DNA from: JAIXWP01 sp943372555
Lineage (GTDB): Bacteria; Bacteroidota; Bacteroidia; Flavobacteriales_D; Sanyastnellaceae
Direction of reading: 5' to 3'
Length of the DNA stretch: 10,209 nt
Assembly: GCA_943372555.1 (NCBI GenBank)
Contig: CALRZB010000083.1
Location: 1 to 10,209 of the forward strand
Shown: positions 7,151 to 10,209 of the stretch, piece after piece
How positions within the stretch are numbered: the first letter of the stretch is position 1
How the letters are laid out: every line of letters starts with the position of its first letter
Made by a program: the position numbers and the translations under genes
The notes under the pieces: generated by a model
The model's database searches: none
Seen by the model: only the letters and a program-made list of their open reading frames with translations
What the model was told of the DNA's origin: nothing

Positions 7151-7308
7151 CTATCACCCCACTACCCCTCTACCCCACTACCCCTCTACCCCACTACCCC
7201 ACTACCCCTCTACCCCACTACCCCACTACCTCTCTACCCCACTACCCCTCTACCCTTCTAACTCTAGCACACCAGCACCTTAGCACACTATCACACTATC
7301 TATCCATC
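7151..7308. repeat. Phased octamer tandem array with G4 tracts on the minus strand
   Basis: Thirteen contiguous 8-bp units run from 7157 to 7260. They are of two kinds, CCCCACTA (A) and CCCCTCTA (T), in the order A T A T A A T A A T A T T, with single-base changes in units 10 and 13. From 7261 to about 7308 the 8-bp phase continues in a more degenerate form (for example ACACTATC twice at 7285-7300). On the minus strand the units read TAGTGGGG and TAGAGGGG, a series of G4 tracts with 4-nt spacers. The distal end overlaps the stop codon of the YdeI-like gene (7296-7298). There are no unique spacers, so it is not a CRISPR array. Confidence 0.9.
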
Positions 7309-7919
7309 ATTCCTTTCCCCGCCATAATATGCGCACGGTATTTTTCGACTCTTGACTCTCTTGTTTTTGATTGTTTCGCTTCAGAAATGAAGTAGATATA
7401 TCCTTTTTGTCTACCTGGAGTAAGCGCGCGGAATGCGGCTTCGAAAGAGGAATCCATTTTGAATTGCGCAGATAATTCTTCAGGTAAAGTCATTTCCGCT
7501 GCCGGTTTTGTTTCGACTTTTAATCCTGCTTTTTCAATTTCTATCGCTTCGAAAATATAGGATTTGATTTCTGCTTCTATGGGTAAAATTTGATTGACGC
7601 TGGTGAAGCGCATAACACGACCAGATTGAGAATTTTCTCCTGGTTTTTGAAGTAATCCTGCTTCGTCTTGTATCAATGCTCCTTTAAGAAAACTTAGCGT
7701 ACAATTTTCTTTGAACGCTGCGAGAATAAGCACATTCGCTTTTTTATAGGTATAGGTAGGATGACCCCATTTGCATTCTTCCTGAATTCCACAATCCATA
7801 ATAATGCGACGCAAAAGAGCAAGTTCATTCGCCCATTTGTTCACTCTGCAATCAGGAGTTCCGCCAAGACTGCATCTTCCGCAGCCCTCAATAAAATATT
7901 CTTCTGCGCTTTTTTGCAT
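7296..7919 (-). CDS. DUF1801 / YdeI-OmdA family protein
   Basis: The 207-residue product matches the YdeI/OmpD-associated family. A DUF1801-like core holds LLRRIIMDCGIQEECKWGHP (35-54) and AAFKENCTLSFLKGALIQDE, then the family phrase KPGENSQSGRVMRF and a helix IEIEKAGLKVE. The C-terminal OmdA-type segment has FRALTPGRQKGYIYFISEA and the usual ending GKGMMDR. In Salmonella, YdeI contributes to resistance to polymyxin and other cationic peptides; the biochemical activity is not established, so no reaction is assigned. The N-terminus has three cysteines (C13, C16, C24) in a CGRC/PDC arrangement that could bind a metal, which is an inference. The ATG directly follows the stop of the lipoprotein gene (TAA then ATG with no gap), so translation is probably coupled. 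The stop codon lies inside an octamer repeat. Confidence 0.85.
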   Translation of the reverse strand: MQKSAEEYFIEGCGRCSLGGTPDCRVNKWANELALLRRIIMDCGIQEECKWGHPTYTYKKANVLILAAFKENCTLSFLKGALIQDEAGLLQKPGENSQSGRVMRFTSVNQILPIEAEIKSYIFEAIEIEKAGLKVETKPAAEMTLPEELSAQFKMDSSFEAAFRALTPGRQKGYIYFISEAKQSKTRESRVEKYRAHIMAGKGMMDR

Positions 7920-8438
7920 TTATTTCGAATCAACATAATTCCAAGTCAATCCTAGATCAACCTGAAGAGTGCCATCTGTAGAATAAAGGGAGATATAATT
8001 TTGCTTTTCAAATGAAATCGGACGAAACGTAATATATCCCACATTATCATCATCAGTCACACCATCTTCATCAAATACCTCTAAAATGATTTCATTCGTA
8101 AAAGCTTTGATCTCAAAAGGAAGATTTTGATAATAAAGCTGACTGATTCCCGGTTGACACTCTTCTTTGGTCTCACTTTGGTAAATTGGTAATCCCAACT
8201 GCTTTAACGAGACATACATATCCGCTTCTTCCGAGAAAGGAGCGTATGCATCCCATTTCGAACCGTCTTTGCTATAATGCGGAAATTTCTTGATCTCAAT
8301 CGAACTTATCGAAACCCCAACCAAGATTTTCTTTGAAAAAATACCGCCACCGCTGCTGCCTGAAGCCCCCGGATTAGCTGTTTTGCATTGTGTCAACAAG
8401 GCAATTATCAAAAGAGAAAATATAAATTTCAAGCGCAT
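7920..8438 (-). CDS. Lipoprotein with C2-like (Ca-binding) domain
   Basis: The 172-residue product starts with MRLKFIFSLLIIALLTQC, a lipoprotein signal with lipobox LLTQ-C18. A Gly/Ser-rich linker (about 20-33) leads to a beta-rich domain. Residues 39-140 resemble a C2 domain: VGVSISSIEI, WDAYAPFSEEADMYVSL with acidic residues in the first loop, then ILEVFDEDGVTDDDNVGYITF with clustered Asp at 123-131 as in the calcium loop. Calcium binding is inferred from this pattern. An in-frame TTG at 8447 could start translation, but the ATG at 8438 gives a cleaner signal peptide and fits the promoter element at 8456-8463. It is the first gene of a two-gene unit with the YdeI-like gene and is divergent from the flippase gene. 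Confidence 0.75.
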   Translation of the reverse strand: MRLKFIFSLLIIALLTQCKTANPGASGSSGGGIFSKKILVGVSISSIEIKKFPHYSKDGSKWDAYAPFSEEADMYVSLKQLGLPIYQSETKEECQPGISQLYYQNLPFEIKAFTNEIILEVFDEDGVTDDDNVGYITFRPISFEKQNYISLYSTDGTLQVDLGLTWNYVDSK

Positions 8439-8455
8439 ATCTGCCAATTTTCTAA

Positions 8456-8463
8456 CAAAAGTA
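8456..8463 (-). promoter_or_regulatory. Candidate -7 element for the lipoprotein/YdeI-like operon
   Basis: On the minus strand, 8463 to 8456 reads TACTTTTG, an exact TAnnTTTG match. No TTG lies at the standard distance upstream. Transcription would start near 8450 and leave about 12 nt before the ATG at 8438, which supports that start over the TTG at 8447. Confidence 0.42.
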
Positions 8464-8478
8464 ACGTGTATTAGTTAA

Positions 8479-8510
8479 TTGGAAGAATTTTGAGGTTACT
8501 TCTATATTTG
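8479..8510 (+). promoter_or_regulatory. Candidate Bacteroidota promoter for the flippase gene
   Basis: TTG at 8479-8481 and TATATTTG at 8503-8510 are separated by 21 bp, a full match to the Bacteroidota TTG-N(17-23)-TAnnTTTG pattern. Transcription would start near 8516, about 15 nt before the TTG start codon at 8531. It is the best promoter in the window and overlaps the divergent lipoprotein promoter region. Confidence 0.6.
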
Positions 8511-8530
8511 TGCGTTAGCACTCCTTTTTT

Positions 8531-10054
8531 TTGACACAAAAGAAACAATTCATATCAAGTCTTAGTTGGAACACACTCACCGTTGTGCTTCAAATTGTGA
8601 TACAAACAGTGTACACTGGTTTGTTGGCTCGTATGATTGCTCCCGAATCCTTCGCCTTGATGGGTGTTGTCCTGAGCATTATGGGCTTCGCTGAAATATT
8701 TTCACAAGTCGGCATCGGACCCGCTATTATTCAACGAAAAGAACTGCATCCACAACACCTTAGTGGTGCCTTTTATACATCGCTTATTCTTGGGGTGACT
8801 TTCACTTTGGGCTTTGTATTGGCCGCTCCTTTCTTCGCTTCAACCTATCACATTCCTGAACTCGAACCAATCATGCAAGTGGTGAGCACAAGCTTTACCA
8901 TTGCCGCGCTAGCCGTGGTGCCCAGAAGTTTGATGCTAAAAGAAATGAAATTCAAATCCTTCTTCATTGCAGGAATGATTTCAATTATTGGAGGAAATCT
9001 GATTATCGGACTTTGGCTCGCTTATCTTGATTTTGGTGTTTGGGCTTATGTGTGGGCACTCTTTGCACAAAATGCTTTGATGACGATTTCGTATTGGGTG
9101 CTTCAACCAGTGCGTTTTCCTCTCTATTGGAAATGGAAATACACCAAAGACCTCATCGCCTATGGCGCGTCCAGCACGGTTTTCAACGCACTTAATTATG
9201 CTGCAACAAAAGTGGATGTGACATTACTTCCAAAATTTGCAGGCAAGCTTCCTGCAACAGCAGGACTCGATAGAATGGGCGCGGCAGGCATATATGAGCG
9301 CAGTGCCTATGTGATGTCTTTGCCTATCACCATCATGGCCAAGCTTTCAGATAATGTCCTTTTCAGCGGCATGTCGAAGATGCAGGAGGAAACAGAGCGA
9401 CTCAAAAGACTCATTACAATAGCTACACAAATTTTGGCATTGGCGATTATTCCACTAGTTGTTTTTAGCGCCGCTTTTTCAAATGAATTAATCACAATTT
9501 ATTTGGGGCCGAAATTCAGCCAAGCCATTCCTATTCTACAAATACTGCTGTTCGCTGTCATTTTTAGAACCCTCAGCAGATTGGCAGATTCCCTCGTTCG
9601 CGCGAAAGACGCCGTTGTAAAAGCTTCGTGGTACAAAGCTTTCTATTTATTAATAATGATAGTAGGTGTATACATAGCCGTGCCATTCGGTACAAAATGG
9701 ATTGCAGCTTCCATCTTATTCACCACCATCATTCATTACCTGATGTCCATTCATCTTTGTCACATTTTGATAGGATCATCGTGGTCGATACAACTCAAAG
9801 CTACATTGCCCGGTTTCAAACTCGGCGCAATCACTGCCATAGTATGCGCGCCATTCGAATTAGAATGGTTCATTCCAGAGGTTGCACCCCTACTCCGATT
9901 ACTTATTGGATTTATCGTGTGGGTGGCAATCATTCTTGGCATAATTTTGCGAAGCCCTAAAATACTCGACGCAAACGGTATTTCGCCATTAGAGCTCTTG
10001 CCGGAGAAGATCAAGCGGCTTCCGATACTTCGGAAGGTAGTAGGTGGCAGGTAG
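8531..10054 (+). CDS. Polysaccharide flippase, MOP superfamily (WzxC/Polysacc_synt type)
   Basis: The 507-residue integral membrane protein has roughly 12-14 hydrophobic segments. The start KKQFISSLSWNTL, then LLARMIAPESFALMGVVLSIMGFAEIFSQVGIGPAIIQRKEL, is the typical N-terminal pattern of WzxC-type O-antigen or exopolysaccharide flippases. Central loops also match, such as YGASSTVFNALNYAATKVDVTLL and YERSAYVMSLPI. Such proteins move lipid-linked sugar units across the inner membrane. No glycosyltransferase lies in the window, so the substrate is unknown. The start is a TTG: an in-frame stop lies at 8516-8518 and the first ATG is 34 codons in, which would remove the first membrane segment. 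The last residues (KVVGGR) are encoded by a heptad repeat that also contains the stop codon, so the original C-terminus may have been altered by the repeat. Confidence 0.9.
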   Translation: MTQKKQFISSLSWNTLTVVLQIVIQTVYTGLLARMIAPESFALMGVVLSIMGFAEIFSQVGIGPAIIQRKELHPQHLSGAFYTSLILGVTFTLGFVLAAPFFASTYHIPELEPIMQVVSTSFTIAALAVVPRSLMLKEMKFKSFFIAGMISIIGGNLIIGLWLAYLDFGVWAYVWALFAQNALMTISYWVLQPVRFPLYWKWKYTKDLIAYGASSTVFNALNYAATKVDVTLLPKFAGKLPATAGLDRMGAAGIYERSAYVMSLPITIMAKLSDNVLFSGMSKMQEETERLKRLITIATQILALAIIPLVVFSAAFSNELITIYLGPKFSQAIPILQILLFAVIFRTLSRLADSLVRAKDAVVKASWYKAFYLLIMIVGVYIAVPFGTKWIAASILFTTIIHYLMSIHLCHILIGSSWSIQLKATLPGFKLGAITAIVCAPFELEWFIPEVAPLLRLLIGFIVWVAIILGIILRSPKILDANGISPLELLPEKIKRLPILRKVVGGR

Positions 10055-10084
10055 TAGGTAATAGGTAATAAGTGATAAGTGATA
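10036..10084 (+). repeat. Heptad tandem array overlapping the flippase stop codon
   Basis: Seven contiguous 7-bp units of consensus RGTRRYA (GGTAGTA, GGTGGCA, GGTAATA, AGTGATA types) run from 10036 to 10084 without a phase break. The array begins inside the coding region, supplies the last residues and the TAG stop (10052-10054, in the third unit), and continues for 30 bp downstream. Confidence 0.88.
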
Positions 10085-10099
10085 CGGAGTTGGTGCTAT

Positions 10100-10169
10100 G
10101 TCACTGGTCACCAGTCGTTGGTCACCGGTCACTTGTCACCAGTAGTTAGTAACCAGTAATTAGTAACCA
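10100..10169 (+). repeat. Second heptad array with 14-bp higher-order pattern
   Basis: Ten contiguous 7-bp units of consensus GTMRYYN fill 10100-10169. The sixth base alternates strictly T, C, T, C across all ten units, so the array is really five 14-bp dimers, each ending in ACCA or ACCG. The first four dimer units use GTC and the last four units use GTA at positions 1-3, showing stepwise divergence along the array. It is separated from the previous heptad array by 15 bp. Confidence 0.88.
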
Positions 10170-10170
10170 G

Positions 10171-10198
10171 TTGAAAGGAACGATTGTTATATTTTTTG
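10171..10198 (+). promoter_or_regulatory. Possible promoter near the right edge
   Basis: A TTG at 10171-10173 is followed by a TA-T-rich run ending in TTTG at 10198. The spacing to the nearest TA (10190) is 16 bp and the -7 element has an extra T, so it is only near consensus. It could serve a gene beginning beyond the window. Confidence 0.2.
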
Positions 10199-10209
10199 TG
10201 TTGATCGGA

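Larger units (their letters stand above)
6962..7295. other. 334-bp non-coding region between convergent transcription units
   Basis: No credible gene lies here. From left to right it holds the heptad array next to rny, a bidirectional hairpin terminator (7014-7046), a small hairpin (7062-7072), a second terminator (7083-7104), an unassigned AT/GC-mixed stretch (7105-7150) and a phased octamer array (7151-7308) that runs into the 3' end of the YdeI-like gene. The open frame across 7069-7395 is a product of the octamer repeat: its His-Tyr-Pro-Thr-Thr-Pro-Leu-Pro repeats come from 8-bp units read in three frames. Confidence 0.8.

Noticed and set aside
7157..7260. CRISPR array
   Set aside because: Units are 8 bp and contiguous with no unique spacers, and no cas gene is present.
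7069..7395. A 108-codon plus-strand open frame with His-Tyr-Pro-Thr repeats
   Set aside because: It contains a terminator and the octamer array, and runs antisense into the YdeI-like gene. The repeated peptide is a by-product of the 8-bp repeats.
8439..8447. TTG start for the C2-like lipoprotein
   Set aside because: The ATG at 8438 gives a normal lipoprotein signal, and the promoter position leaves almost no leader for the TTG.
10100..10169. CRISPR array or phage attachment site
   Set aside because: The repeats are contiguous heptads without spacers, and there is no tRNA or integrase gene near.

Overview
The window looks like chromosomal DNA of a Bacteroidota bacterium. The evidence is several exact TAnnTTTG promoter -7 elements, the lack of clear Shine-Dalgarno sites, A-rich leaders, three lipoproteins, and a set of families typical of that phylum (M23 peptidase with Ig-like tail, ZapA followed by RNase Y, YdeI/OmdA protein). 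Base composition is moderately AT-rich by eye. The genus cannot be named from the sequence alone.

Layout. Positions 1-116 (minus) hold the N-terminus of a lipoprotein that runs off the left edge. Divergent from it, a family-5 peptide-type ABC substrate-binding lipoprotein (186-1802) is followed 2 nt later by 2-amino-3-carboxymuconate-6-semialdehyde decarboxylase (1805-2833), an enzyme of tryptophan/kynurenine catabolism. A secreted M23 metallopeptidase (2837-4552, minus) meets it tail to tail only 3 nt away. Divergent from the peptidase is a cell-division and RNA-decay cluster: a ZapB-like coiled-coil protein (4723-5016), ZapA (5024-5338) and ribonuclease Y (5420-6961), closed by a strong hairpin terminator. 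Next come 334 bp of non-coding DNA with hairpins and short tandem repeats. Then a two-gene minus-strand unit encodes a C2-like lipoprotein (7920-8438) directly abutting a YdeI/OmdA-type protein (7296-7919). A divergent MOP-superfamily polysaccharide flippase (8531-10054) ends in another short-repeat region.

The identified genes are mostly ordinary housekeeping or accessory genes, and I see no convincing new multi-gene system. The most unusual structure is non-coding. Three separate genes (rny, the YdeI-like gene and the flippase gene) each have an array of degenerate, strictly phased short tandem repeats (7, 8 and 7 bp) that starts at or overlaps the stop codon. The sequences differ but share a period of 7-8 bp, and both heptad families show a 14-bp higher-order pattern. 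The 8-bp array is a run of G4 tracts on the coding strand of the YdeI-like gene. Second-tier points are the tight substrate-binding-protein/decarboxylase pairing and promoter positions that correct several start codons.
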